A stretch of DNA of 64,000 nucleotides from Amia ocellicauda (GCF_036373705.1 NC_089863.1:9862857-9926856), one strand, 5' to 3'. Counted from the stretch's first letter, positions 11,192-22,983 are shown. The notes: generated by a model from the sequence alone, not told the origin. Made by a program: numbers and translations.

Positions 11192-12409
11192 CACTCACCT
11201 AAAGGATTATTAGGAACACCATACTAATACTGTGTTTGACCCCCTTTCGCCTTCAGAACTGCCTTCATTCTACGTGGCATTGATTCAACAAGGTGCTGAA
11301 AGCATTCTTTAGAAATGTTGGCCCATATTGATAGGATAGCATCTTGCAGTTGATGGAGATTTGTGGGATGCACATCCAGGGCACGAAGCTCCCGTTCCAC
11401 CACATCCCAAAGATGCTCTATTGGGTTGAGATCTGGTGACTGTGGGGGTCAGTTTAGTACAGTGAACTCATTGTCATGTTCAAGAAACCAATTTGAAATG
11501 ATTCGACCTTTGTGACATGGTGCATTATCCTGCTGGAAGTAGACATCAGAGGATGGGTACATGGTGGTCATAAAGGGATGGACATGGTCAGAAACAATGC
11601 TCAGGTAGGCCGTGGCATTTAAACGATGCCCAATTGGCACTAAGGGGCCTAAAGTGTGCCAAGAAAACATCCTCCACACCATTACACCACCACCACCAGC
11701 CTGCACAGTGGTAACAAGGCATGATGGATCCATGTTCTCATTCTGTTTACGCCAAATTCTGACTCTACCATCTGAATGTCTCAACAGAAATCGAGACTCA
11801 TCAGACCAGGCAACATTTTTCCAGTCTTCAACTGTCCAATTTTGGTGAGCTTGTGCAAATTGTAGCCTCTTTTTCCTATTTGTAGTGGAGATGAGTGGTA
11901 CCCGGTGGGGTCTTCTGCTGTTGTAGCCCATCCGCCTCAAGGTTGTACGTGTTGTGGCTTCACAAATGCTTTGCTGCATACCTCGGTTGTAACGAGTGGT
12001 TATTTCAGTCAAAGTTGCTCTTCTATCAGCTTGAATCAGTCGGCCCATTCTCCTCTGACCTCTAGCATCAACAAGGCATTTTCGCCCACAGGACTGCCGC
12101 ATACTGGATGTTTTTCCCTTTTCACACCATTCTTTGTAAATCCTAGAAATGGTTGTGCGTGAAAATCCCAGTAACTGAGCAGATTGTGAAATACTCAGAC
12201 CGGCCCGTCCGGCACCAACAACCATGCCACGCTCAAAATTGCTTAAATCACCTTTCTTTCCCATTCAGACATTCAGTTTGGAGTTCAGGAGATTGTCTTG
12301 ACCAGGACCACACCCCTAAATGCATTGAAGCAACTGCCATGTGATTGGTTGGTTAGATAATTGCATTAATGAGAAATTGAACAGGTGTTCCTAATAATCC
12401 TTTAGGTGA

Positions 12410-12412
<3 letters not shown>
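11192..12412 (-). mobile_element. DD36E Tc1/mariner element, copy 3 (duplicate of copy 2)
   Basis: It is identical in length to the copy at 6784-8004 and carries the same Trp-to-stop change (open frame 12264 to 11449). The shared mutation shows it arose by the segmental duplication, not by a new insertion. Confidence 0.93.

Positions 12413-12417
<5 letters not shown>

Positions 12418-12490
<73 letters not shown>
12418..12490. repeat. TA microsatellite
   Basis: A (TA)n tract about 24 bp longer than its counterpart at 8008-8058. This is the main length difference between the two 4.4-kb copies. Confidence 0.9.
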
Positions 12491-12498
<8 letters not shown>

Positions 12499-12653
12499 TG
12501 ACTGTTTTAATCTGATTAATTTTTAAATAATGTTATTTCAGTTTTTCTCCCCACATCAGAAACTGACTGTTCAGTCAGTCTGATCTGACTCGGGAAACTA
12601 AATCCGCAGGTCAGAGAAACTTGTTTCTCTGCAGTCAGGCCTCAGGGCTCATG

Positions 12654-13966
12654 CACAGTGGCTCTCAACTGTATTCACCCCCCTTGGACTTATCCACATA
12701 TCATTGTGTTACAACATGAAATCAGAATGGATTTAATCGGGAGTTTTTGTCCATAATGTCAAAGTGAAAAATATAACCTGCAAATTGTTCTAAATTAATT
12801 ACAAATACAAAACAGTAAATAATTGAATGCATCAGTAATCACCTCCTTCAATCAATATTTGGTAGAGGCACTTTTGGCAGCAATGACAGCCATGAGTCTA
12901 TGTGAATAAGTCTTTGCACATCTGGACACAGACATTTTTGCCCATTTCTTTGCAAAATTGCTCAAGCTCCATCAAGTTGGATGGGGACCTTTGGTGAACA
13001 GCAATTTTCAACTCTCTCCACATATTCTCAATTGGATTGAGGTCCGAGCTTTGACTGGGCCACTCCAGGACATTGACCTTTTTGTTTTTATGCCACTCCA
13101 GTGTGGCTTTGGCTGTATGTTTGGGGTCATTGTCCTGCTGGAGGACAAATCTTCCCAGGTCTCTTGCAGACTTCAGCAGGTTTTCTTCAAGGATTTCTTT
13201 ATACTTTGCTGCATCCATTTTGCCCTCTATCTTTACAAGGTTTCCAGGCCCTGACGCAGAGAAGCATCCCCATAGCATGATGTTGCCACCACCATGCTTC
13301 ACGGTAGGGATGGTGTTTTCAGGATGATTTGCGGTGTTAAGCTTGCGCCAAATGTAGCGCTTAGCATTGAGGCCAAAAAGCTCTATTTTGGTCTCATCGG
13401 ACCATAGAATCTTCCTCCACTTGGTCTCAGAGTCACTCACATGCCTTCTGGCAAACTCTAGCAGAGATTTGATGTGAGTTTTTTTTTTTTTTTAACAAAA
13501 GGCCACTTTTGTGAAGACCCAGGCTATTGTTTGCAGTTTGCAGTATGTCTCCCAGCTCAGCCGTGGAAGACTGTAACTCCTCTTGGTGGCCTCCCTGACT
13601 AGTGCCCTTCCCGCCCGGATACTCCGTTTTTGAGGACGGCCTGATCTAGGCAGATTCACAGTTGTGCCATTGTATTTAACTTGAAATCATGTGACACACC
13701 TTAATGGCACAGAGGTGGACTCCATTAAACTAATTATGTTACTTCTAAAGACAGTTGGTTTCACCACAGCTCAATCAGGTGTGTCAAAGGGGGTGACTAC
13801 TTATGCATTCAAGTTTCTGTAATTAATTTAGAACAATTTGCAGATTATATTTTTCAGTTTGACATTATGGACATTTTCTGTGTTGATCAGTGGCAAAAAC
13901 TCCTGATTAAATCCATTCTGATTTCATGTTGTAACACAATGAAATGTGAAAAAGTCCAACTGTGTA
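12654..13966 (-). mobile_element. Sleeping Beauty-like Tc1 element, second copy
   Basis: Duplicate of 8222-9534 with the same truncated transposase (13440 to 12898). No independent insertion is implied. Confidence 0.9.
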
Positions 13967-14996
13967 TATTTTACTGTTTTTAAATGATGAATTGTAAAAT
14001 AATGTTATTTGTTTCTCTCCCCATCACATCAGACACACCCATTAGCTGTTCAGTCAGGCTGATTTGACTCAGGAAACTGAATCCACAGGTCAGAGAACCT
14101 CATTTGTCTGCAGTCAGGCCTCAGTTCTCGTCTTGTCAAAGGGGACATGTATGTGTCCTCTGCTTTTAGTTGAAGGGGAGAATGTTAAACTGTCCTGTCT
14201 CAAAGTGTGCCAATGAGTACGGAGCAATGTTATCATCCTAGTTTGTGCAGGACACGTTGTGTAACACGCTGACTGTAGGATATTACAGTCCGTGTAACAC
14301 ACACTGACCTGTAAAGGACATTACAGTGTGAGAGATACACGGCACATGCTGACCTGTAGAGGCAATAAATAACAAGATAAATAACAAAGTATGTCAAATA
14401 GGAAGAGAGCAATCTAGTCTCAAGCTGACTTGAGTCCTTAGGAGTGTTTTCCAAATGGGGAAAAAAAAAAAAATGTTACAAGATGCCTCCAACTACACAA
14501 ACATCTGTGAACATGGTCTTGCATTAATGATTTTAATGTTTAAACTAATAGTAAGAATGATATATCAGTGCACCCACAGTTGTAAAATTAAACCTATAAA
14601 ATTAGTAAAAAAAAAAAAAAAGATTGTTTTAACTCTGATATTCCACTATAAGTGACCCGGGATCCCATCTTTTCATAACGCACTTTTCATCACCAGCGAG
14701 TTCATTAACAATTTGCATCCTAAGATTCCAAAACAGACTTTTATTAGTAGACTTTTTTAAATCTCTAATTTCACCCACCCCTTAGTTGTAATGTAATTTC
14801 TGTCCTCACTCTGCACAGAATCTGACCATTTATTAAATGAAGGTTCAGACTGTCTGCAGTCACTGTGAAGGAAAACACTGCCTTTACATGATCTAATATT
14901 CCAGTAATACATACTGGGAGAAATACTTACATTACAAATAGTTGCAGTACACCAGGTGAATATTTGTTGTGGGAAGTCACTCAGTGTAAGTTTTTT

Positions 14997-17119
14997 GTTG
15001 TTGTACGTGTTTCATTTACTTTAACTAGTCGTGAGAGAGAGAGACGGGGAGGAGGATATGTGTTTAAAATAGGGCTATAGCACAATTATTGACTTGTTAT
15101 ATTTTACAACGTAAAACAGTTTATACATATTATTTTATGAAACTCAAAATTTGAAATACATCTTTTACTTCTTTATTTTATAAAAATAACAAGGCCTCTA
15201 AAAAAATTACAAACTTAGAAACACAAGGCTAATAAAACAACTAAACATTAATGTCCTGCGTTTTGTTTCACTTAAGTTTACATGCTATGATTTTCATTTG
15301 TTATTAGTTTGCTTGGTTTTGTTACTAAAAATAATCTTATTTCTATTTTTGTTTATTTTGTTGATTTTAGCTGATTGCTGCACACTGTGCAATTCCAAGA
15401 ACTTGCATAGTAACAAGGATGTTAGTCTGGTGATCGACAGAGTAGGCAAGTAGTTTTGATATCAACTGATATGATTCTTGCATCTGTAGTTGCCTTGTTG
15501 GATGTAAATTATGATGTATCCTACCAACCCAGTGTTTTTGTTAAACTGTTTTTAATGTTGTTGTCTGCTTGTTTTATTTGACCTATTTATTAATTGTATT
15601 CTATTGTGTGAATTAACTGCACTTTGGGGCATCTTTCTGAATTACACGTAAATTGTCTTCCTTTAACTGAAGGGGACCTGTGTGGGGTGGTTTCAGTATT
15701 TGTTAAATACTCTATTTCCCTTATATACAACATCGAATAAGGGTGGCGAAGTCTACTTATAATATAGGATATTAGATCAGATAACACAGTCTGGTACAGT
15801 TTGATGGAGCCTTGGCCCGGATTACATTTGGTTTTCTAGTCAGTGACTGGGTTTCATTTATGGAGGGTAATTTGTGCCAACATAAAAATAATTAAATGCT
15901 AAATAAATAAATAAATAAATAAATAAATATAGAAATAAATAAATACATAGATGCATAAAAAATGAAATAAATTGAAATATATATTTATTTATATATTTTG
16001 TTATTCATTATTTATTTATTTGTTTATTCATGTAGGCCTATGTATTTCATATTTTATTTATTTATTCAATTTTTATTTACTGAAGTGAATATGTACTTTG
16101 AAAAACCGACTGCAACTGCCATGGGTAACTGTAGGATTTAATAAAAGTCTGTTTGGAAGCACATTAAGTATGTATGTAATTTTTAAGTGAATATGCAAGT
16201 TGGTGATGAATATGGAAATTGGTGATCAATTGTCACTGGTGATTAAATGTACCCTGATGAAATGTCATAGACCCAAGTGACCCATGTTGTCAATAATTAG
16301 CTGATGGCTACATGATCAAGTGACGAGAGGAAATCCATATTTTGCAGTTTCTTAGATTTATAATGTGACATTTTATAAACTGCTTCCTGTTTTACAGATT
16401 TGTAAGTGGATGATCTGACTCATACAGACTGTAAAAGTGAATGAATAAACAAATGAAAGTGGGTTGAAGGTGTCTAGTCATAACAGGAGTGATGGAAGGG
16501 CCCGTCATGTTACACCCTGTCCTGTATAAACAGCACATCACCCCCATTGGCCCAGTTAATGGAGACTGCTGGAAAAACCTGGGCCTGGTTCAGGGTAACA
16601 GTCTGAGGTGTAGAATCAGGTGACAGGGCTGCTCCTAGTGTGTCTAGTATCTGGGTTAAAGGGATGGATATCTCCAGTAGTTAAACCTGGCAGTTTTTCA
16701 CATTCTCTGTGCTTACATGGCCACTAATATTCCACTGGTATTCAGCCATGTCAACACCATATTCCCAATAGGGAACAAAATATTCCAGCTCTGAATTGAA
16801 AATGTCCTGTGCGCCCCCATCGAGCACTTTGCAATTTCTAATTATTTTCAAATTCTCAACAAAATGCAAACAGAGCATTCTGAATTTACATTCCAACATC
16901 TCACATTCTGAACACTTAAGATTCCCAATACTTGTGCATGTAAATGTACTGATTGATACATTGTTACTGGTATAGATATTCTCAGTCATATGACCGCAGG
17001 TTTGTCTGTCCCTGGTGTCAAAAGTCTGACTTTTATAATAACTGGGTGATTTATTCTGAGCTGGAGCTGTGGATCTTCAGTGCAGAATCATTATATCTCT
17101 GAGTCTGTGTCTCTCCTAG
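14997..17119. other. Intergenic, AT-rich; AAATA repeats
   Basis: About 15894-16085 contains (AAAT)n and related A/T-rich simple repeats. 15000-15890 and 16086-17100 show no recognisable exon. A Cys-containing minus-strand frame at 16681-16989 has no family resemblance I can name. The last 20 bases lead into a polypyrimidine tract and AG acceptor for the PRY-SPRY exon. Confidence 0.5.
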
Positions 17120-17658
17120 ATGGTGGCCCACTGATCCTGGATATGAACACAGCCAGCCGCTACCTGAAGATCTCAGAGGACCTGCTGTCAGCAGAGAGAG
17201 TTAAAGACAAGCAGCCCTACCCTGACCATCTAGACAGGTTTGATCACTGGAATCAGGTGCTGAGCTGCCAGAGCTTCTCCTCAGGGACTCACCACTGGGA
17301 GATGGAGGTGGAGGGAGTCTGGAGAGTTGGGATCAGCTATAAGAGCATCAAGAGGAGAGGGAAGGAACGGTCTGTAGTGCTCGGGAATAACAGTGTGTCG
17401 TGGAGTATTTTACAGAATTTGAAAATGGAGCTCTCAGTCAATCACAATGATAACTACACAGTCCTACCGGTCCCTGGGCCCCTCCGCAGGGTGGCCGTGT
17501 CCCTGGATTACAGCGCCGGCTCTGTGTCCTTCTATGAGGCAGGAGACACTCTGACACACCTGCACATCTTCAGCACCACATTCACCCAGCCTGTCTGTCT
17601 GGGGTTTGGAGTGTACAACACTGACCCACACAGCCGTGTAGCTATAGTGAAGAAGTGA
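17120..17658 (+). CDS. PRY-SPRY (B30.2) terminal exon of a TRIM or NLR-type immune gene
   Basis: The B30.2 domain binds ligands at the C terminus of fish TRIM E3 ligases and of many fish NLR proteins. The exon starts after a good acceptor (CTCTCCTAG) in phase 1 and is open for about 179 codons to TGA at 17656-17658. PRY features: LILDMNTASRYLKISED near the start. SPRY features: HHWEMEVEGVWRVGISY, then LDYSAGSVSFYEAGDTLTHL near residue 135, then CLGFGVYN. No RING, B-box, coiled coil or NACHT exon is seen in the 2 kb upstream, so the gene is either spread over long introns or this is an orphan exon. Which parent (TRIM or NLR) cannot be decided. Confidence 0.82.
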
Positions 17659-17788
17659 AAACTATCTGGTATAGTGATAGAAATACTTTGATATTTTCTT
17701 GAACAAGAGCATTTTTAGCCCATTGCAACAGACTTAATTTAGAATATACTGATTGTTTTTGAATAATAGTTATATATAAATAAACATA

Positions 17789-17885
17789 TGTACAGTTAGG
17801 TCCATAAATAATTGGACAGCGACACAATTATCATCATTTTGGCTCTGTACACCACCACAATGGATTTGAAAGGAAACAGCAAATG
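17789..17885. mobile_element. Terminal fragment of a Tc1/mariner-type MITE
   Basis: ACAGTTAGGTCCATAAATAA and the following TTTGGCTCTGTACACCACCA are the start of a terminal repeat common in fish and frog genomes. Only one end is present and it runs straight into LINE sequence. Confidence 0.6.
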
Positions 17886-18609
17886 TCATACCAATCTACA
17901 AGAAAGGAGACAAAACTGAGCCAGGACATTTACAGACCAATAAGTCTCACCTGCATCACCTGTAAAATGAAAACCATATTCTTGGAGATGGGTTTAGACG
18001 AGGCAGATCATGTCTTAATAATTTATTGGAAAATTTTGAACGCGCAACTGCAGCTGTAGATCATGTGAAAGCATATGATGTGATATACTTAGATTTTCAA
18101 AAAGCTTTTGATAAGGTTCCACACCAAAGACTGATCCTCAAATTGGAAGCTGTAGGCATTCAGGGCAATGTAAGTAGATGGATTATGAACTGGTTGATGT
18201 AAAGGAAACAGGGTGTCGATTAGAGGAGTCGCTTCTAACTGGAGTGAGGTTGTTAGTGGAGATCCACAGAGACTTTTTCTAAAAGTACAATACAAAAGCA
18301 GATATAATCTCGACAGCACAGGCTATTCAAAGGGACATAGACAATATTCAGTTGTTGGCCGACACCTGGAAGATGAAATCCAATGTGGACAAGTGCAAGG
18401 TATTACATGCAGGTAGTAAAAATGTCCACTATAATTACACTATGGGAGGAACAGAACTAGATGAAGTAACGCATAAGAAAGACCTAGGAGTCTGTGTGGA
18501 CTCATCACTCTTCCCATCTAAACAATGTGGGGAAGAAATAAAAAAGGCAAACAAAATGCTAGAGTATATTGTCAAAAGTGTAGAATTTAAAACAAGGGAT
18601 ATAATGTAA
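17886..18609 (+). pseudogene. Non-LTR retrotransposon reverse transcriptase fragment
   Basis: Conceptual translation across frames gives reverse transcriptase blocks: IYKKGDKTEPG, ISLTC, a broken GFRRGRSC, DVIYLDFQKAFDKVPHQRL and WKMKSNVDKCKVLHAGSK, then KKDLGVCVDSSLFPSKQC. These match jockey/CR1/L2-type LINE reverse transcriptases. Stops and deletions interrupt it (the YADD region is missing). It is cut at about 18609 by a hAT-like insertion and resumes at about 19735. Relatives occur at 39860-40205 (minus) and 45877-46178 plus 47285-47400. Confidence 0.85.
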
Positions 18610-19340
18610 AGCAGGGCTGGGCTATACGCTCACTACGCAAGTTGCGTAGGGCCCCGCAAATTACGCAAGGGCCCTGCCTTCCCCTCGTGTCAAAGCGGGT
18701 GTCAATGTTTACTTCGATGAGAAGGATGAAGGATGAAGGACTATCCTTCTGGTCATGAAAAGAGAAAAAAAAACACCATGAGAGTGTTGTGGAAACAGCA
18801 ATTAGGTAAACTTGTGTTCTCTCTTTAGCGTTCATATGCGTGTGCATGAGATGAAACTTGTGCTTTCTAGCAGCAACCTCTGTGGGGACCAGTCCAAACA
18901 ATATATGGGCGTGATGGCACTCCTCATAGGCACACATCTTGGACTGTACGCCTGACATCAGTCACAAGGAGCAAATGTCCATTATTCTGAGAAGCGTGGC
19001 CTTAAAGGGAAAGCCAGAGATCAAGGAGCACTTCCTCGGCTTTATGAATGTTGAGGTTACAACAGGCTTGAATCTGTCCACTGTCATCTTAGATAACCTG
19101 AACAAGCTGAAGATTCCATTTGAAGATTGCAGAGGGAAAACTTATGATAATGGGGCCAACATGAAGGGCAAGCACCAAGGAGTACAAGCCAGACTGCTAA
19201 AGAAAAATCCCAGAGCCGTGTTCATCCCAAGTGGAGCACATACTCTAAACCTTGTCATTTGCAGATGCTGCCAAATCTTCAAAAGATGCAGTTGAGGTTT
19301 TGGGCATGTGCAAAAGCTCTTCACCTTCTTTTCAGCTGGC
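18610..19340 (+). mobile_element. hAT-like element relic with DUF4371-type transposase segment
   Basis: It begins CAGGGCTGGGCTATACG, typical of hAT ends (CAGNG). The plus-strand frame 18939-19295 reads MDCTPDISHKEQMSIILR, then VTTGLNLSTVILDNLNKL and YDNGANMKGKHQGVQARLL, then GAHTLNLVI. This is the central part of the ZMYM1-like hAT transposase family. The N-terminal zinc finger and C-terminal dimerisation domain are not present. It is inserted within the LINE that flanks it on both sides. The right end is unclear. Confidence 0.78.
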
Positions 19341-19389
19341 ACACAAAGATGGAGTGTTTTGACGAAACATGTGAACATAACCGCAAAGG

Positions 19390-19495
19390 GGTCCCTGTCA
19401 ATTCGTCCCGCGACAGTTCGTCCCCGCGACAATTTGTCCCTGCAATAATTGATCCCCGTGACAATTTGCTCCCCCACGTCAATTTGCCCCCTTCA
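19390..19495. repeat. Short degenerate tandem repeat, about 17-bp unit
   Basis: About six copies of a unit like CGCGACAATTTGTCCC run head to tail, with changes such as GATCCCC and GCTCCCCC. It lies beside the hAT relic and may be the expanded sub-terminal region of that element. Confidence 0.65.
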
Positions 19496-19734
19496 TTATA
19501 CATTCTCCACTTGAGCATTTGTAACCATGAGTGCATTCACTTATTGTAGAGCCATAGAACACACATATGTGTATATATAGTAGGCAGGATATATATAAAT
19601 ACACACACACACACAACTATTTTGTATTATTTATTATAATGCATGTTTTTAATTGATACATTAATTTGAGACTATAACCTCAATAATTCAGTTTTATACA
19701 ATTAGTCATGACAGCTGGTAGTGATGGCTGAAGG

Positions 19735-20105
19735 CTGAAGGCAGTTCAGAGGAGAGCAACCAGACTTATTCCAGGTCTGAAGGGAATGTCCTACTGAGAG
19801 ACTGAGGACCTGAACCTTTTCACCCTGGAACAGAGGAGATTATGTGGGGACTTTATCCAAGTCTTCAAAATCATGAAAGGCATCGACCACATCAAACCAG
19901 AGGAGCTTTTCCAGATCAGCAGGGACACACGCACCCGGGACACAAATGGAAATTGGGATTCAAGGCATTCAAGACAGAAAACAGGAGACACTTCTTCACA
20001 CAGAGAGGCGTCACAATCTGGAACAAACTCCCCAGCGAAGCCGACAACTTGGGAACATTTAAAAATAGACTGGATAGGATCCTTGTATCCCTTAGTTATT
20101 AATAG
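19735..20105 (+). pseudogene. LINE reverse transcriptase, C-terminal end
   Basis: Continuation of the 17886-18609 [20 protein letters not shown], then LFTLEQRRLCGDFIQVFKIM and EELFQISRDTRTR, with a stop after MSY and frame shifts. It has the same order as the related copy at 45920-46170. It ends with a short tail GDNLGTFKNRLDRI-like segment. Confidence 0.82.
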
Positions 20106-21344
20106 ACACCAGTAAGATTTTAACTGACCGTACACATCCTGTTTTCTGACCTTTTACCTTCTGGTCACCAGCCGTCAATGCGGTCGATCTTTCACACTCC
20201 CTACTGTCCCCCTGTGAACCAGCCACCGCTCAGCGTACTGTACAGAAGTGCATTCTGGGCAATGTGCTGAGATGGGGCATCTTCCTTTGTCACCCAGGTG
20301 CCTGTGTTGTATCTGTGATGTTTGCTGTGTGGTCTACATTTCCCGATGTTAACTCATTTGTTTAAAACTGCTTCCTCCTTAATCTGGTCATTAAAATGTC
20401 TTTCAGGATAATAAAGTATTCTTGTTCATTGGTTATGGATATTCTTTATCCCCCAACATGTTTGTTTGAAATTTTACAGATTTTTTCTTTTTTTATAGAT
20501 TTTCAGTCGATTACACGAGTGAATTCGGATTGTACCAAAGCTCATTTTTTGGTTTGTGAGTGCAGTGTGAAACCTGGTTAAGATGTATAAGAATTGTATT
20601 ATTATTTGATCTATATCTCTGATGCTGGTAAAAGGGGTTCATCTCCCCACAATTAACAAATTACCAAATATTGGAATGCTTATAAATGTCAAAACCTTTC
20701 AATCGGTTGTACATTGTTGAAAAGTGAGATTTGCTTTCATCTTGAATTTATTACACCAGTAATCTGCTTTCTAAATAAAATGAATAAATAAAGCAATATG
20801 TCTGCAGTAGTATATCTTGATGTGCAACTATGATTTCTGTAAAGGTGTCTTTCTGGTCTTGGTTTGTTATAGTAGGCATTGTGGCAGGTGGCGGTGCTCC
20901 ACACACTGGTTATGTATTAAGAGGGATCCATTCATCGCATTGAGGGGAGGTGTCTATTTGTGTTCAACATGAATATGAATAGTTAGATATGGAGATTGAT
21001 ATAAATTATGTAATGTTTCCAAACTTCTTTTACAGTAAGACCTTAATGCACCGGGGCACTAGTGCAGGTCAGTGGAGCCTAGTGGCTGTTTGGGATAACT
21101 GCTTGCGGTCTTAACAAACTGCTGGAGCTTCTCCCTAGAGATTTGACAGGTTTTATATTTGTACATATTTTTGTCTTTGCTTTGTGGTTCGTTTTTTTAA
21201 GTGTGCCGGTTTTACTCCAGCTCACAATAAAGTGGAGAAGATTCAGCTGGTACCTCCATCATCCTAAATTGCCTTAATTTCCACCACCTTGCCCTCGGGG
21301 CTCACTGGCCTGCTATACAGGACCTCAGATACATGTGCCTGAAA
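20106..21344. other. Intergenic; possible LTR-like piece
   Basis: No exon is recognised. 20885-21330 has LTR-like composition (TGTGGCAGGTGGCGG start, AATAAAGTGG near 21226, poly-purine break), but no matching second LTR or primer-binding site is seen, so it is only a suspicion. Confidence 0.3.
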
Positions 21345-21396
21345 TAACGCAATAATAATAATAATGACAACAGTGTGAGCTGACTCAGAAAAGTGC

Positions 21397-21402
21397 TTTA
21401 TT
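21397..21402 (-). terminator. Polyadenylation signal, IL-17-like copy 1
   Basis: On the minus strand it reads AATAAA, about 380 bp beyond the stop codon. The equivalent in copy 2 is at 28025-28030, in the same context (GAGGAATAAAGCAC). Confidence 0.65.
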
Positions 21403-21474
21403 CCACAGGAGAAATGTCACACAACACCGCTCACTGATTGAGCACTTTAACTATTCAACTTAATTATAAATGGT

Positions 21475-21600
21475 ATAGAGTCCCAGTATAGACACCATTA
21501 ACACACTGGGCTGTAATATAGAGCCCCAGTATAGACACCATTAACACACTGGGCTGTAATATAGAGCCCCAGTATAGACACCATTAGCACACAGTATTCA
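21475..21600. repeat. 3' UTR tandem repeat, about 53-bp unit, three copies
   Basis: The unit contains CCCAGTATAGACACCATTA, then ACACACTGGGCTGTAATATA. It lies between the IL-17 copy 1 stop codon and its polyadenylation signal. The same repeat, in reverse orientation and about three copies, is at 27838-27955 in copy 2. Confidence 0.8.
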
Positions 21601-21692
21601 CAAAATACAGACATTGTACATTGTACAATATTCACAGAATAAACTCAGAGAATTAACTATACTAGTGATACAGCAACATACACACACACACT

Positions 21693-21742
<50 letters not shown>

Positions 21743-21780
21743 CGCTGTATTAGGGAGCTGGAGACACAGGTCCTGCCCCC

Positions 21781-22051
21781 TCATTGTACTTCTCTACTCT
21801 GTGCGAAGACGCAGATGCAGCCCACAGGGACGGTCATACTGCCCCTGGTCACTCTGTAGTGATGGCTGTGGGGGCAGCGCCGGCGGTGCCACACTGGCAG
21901 AGTACAGGAGAGTGTCTTCACATTGATTAATTGATTCAGCTGCCCAGAGTTGTTGTTCTGGTTCAAGCATCTCTCATGCAAACACTTGGCCATGTACACT
22001 GTTCTGGGGTAGCGGTCATTTCTGGTGTCATTACTAGAGACAGGAAGAGAT

Positions 22052-22110
<59 letters not shown>

Positions 22111-22791
22111 CTGGATCTGTAAAGGCTTTGGCAACACTTATGTAAACTTGTCATGCCAATAAAATTCTTCTTGAATTTGGGGGGGAGAGGAGGGAAGGGA
22201 TAAAGGGGGAGAGGGGGGGGTAAGGAAAGAGAGATTGTCATTAAAAATGTTTCCACTCTTTCCTTCTGTTTCCCATCCCTCTCTCCCACTGATATACAGA
22301 CACACAGACAGACAGACACATAGACATGCACAGAGAGACCGACAGAGACACACAGACACAGTCAGTCACTCACGTGATGTTCCAGGGGGCCAGCGCATGT
22401 TTCTCAGGTTGCACCAGGTTGTGCAGGTTTCTGTACCAGCTGTTGAGTCTCCTCACTGTGCAGTTCTGCTCACAGGTGTCACACAACCCAGACACAGCGG
22501 GCACTGCCAATGCTGCCAGCACACACTGCCGACAGACACACACTGTTACACACTGTGGACACACACTCACATAGTGTTCCACACTGCAGACACACTGAAA
22601 AACACACACACAGACTGACATAGACAGTTACACAATGACACACACACACTGTTACACACACACAGTGTCCAGTACACTGTTACTGTACTGTAGTGACCAG
22701 CACACTCTTGCTATGCCATAGTGTCCAGTTGGTCAGTGTGTCTGAGGTGGTCAGTCACGCTGTCACTCACCATCAGGATGGTCTGCTGCAT
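21781..22791 (-). CDS. IL-17 family cytokine, copy 1 (three exons, 141 aa)
   Basis: A secreted pro-inflammatory cytokine that would act as a dimer on IL-17 receptors. Exon 1 is 22771-22791 (start ATG, MQQTILM), exon 2 is 22374-22525, exon 3 is 21781-22033 with TGA. All introns are GT-AG, and the exons total 426 nt with the frame kept. A signal peptide is formed across exons 1-2 (MQQTILM then CVLAALAVPAVSG). IL-17 hallmarks: LAPWNIT joined to NDTRNDRYPRTVYMAKCL, then HERC, LSCTLPVW, RRRCPHS, and VPVGCICVF near the end. The W-then-DRYP spacing and the cysteine set are those of the IL-17 fold. Mature exon 2 residues differ sharply from copies 2 and 3. It resembles IL-17A/F, C and N types, and the member is not assigned. 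Confidence 0.9.
22035..22107. repeat. GA/TC microsatellite in IL-17 intron 2
   Basis: A (GA)n run on the plus strand (TC on the gene strand) lies just before exon 3 and supplies the polypyrimidine tract of the acceptor. Copy 2 has the same at 26623-26673, and copy 3 begins it at 63989. Confidence 0.85.
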
Positions 22792-22983
22792 TCTGATTGG
22801 AGCTCTCAGAGGTCACTAGTGCTGTGGTCACTGCTCTCTCTCTCTCTTTCTCTCTCTCAGGATCGGTGCAGTCCTGCTGTAGTAGTGTAGTAGTATCCAG
22901 TCGGTCAGTATTGTCCTCTCACTGTCTCTGTGTCTCTCTGTCTCTCAGCCCCTTTCCCGTCTCCCTCTTATTCTACCTGAGCG

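Larger units (their letters stand above)
10565..14996. repeat. 4.4-kb tandem duplication, copy B
   Basis: Second copy of 6157-10564. The junction at 10565 joins the unique right end of copy A directly to the inside of a Tc1-like transposase, so the left terminus of that element is missing here. The dinucleotide GT is shared by the left edge, the right edge and the junction, consistent with a break repaired using 2 bp of microhomology. Either it is a very recent event or an assembly artefact. Confidence 0.93.

Noticed and set aside
16681..16989. 102-codon minus-strand frame with several Cys
   Set aside because: No recognisable motif, and no promoter or splice context. Cys spacing does not fit a known zinc finger.
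22138..22661. Cys/Val-rich frames over the IL-17 introns
   Set aside because: They arise from GT-rich intron 1 and CT-rich intron 2. Only the segments bounded by splice sites fit IL-17.
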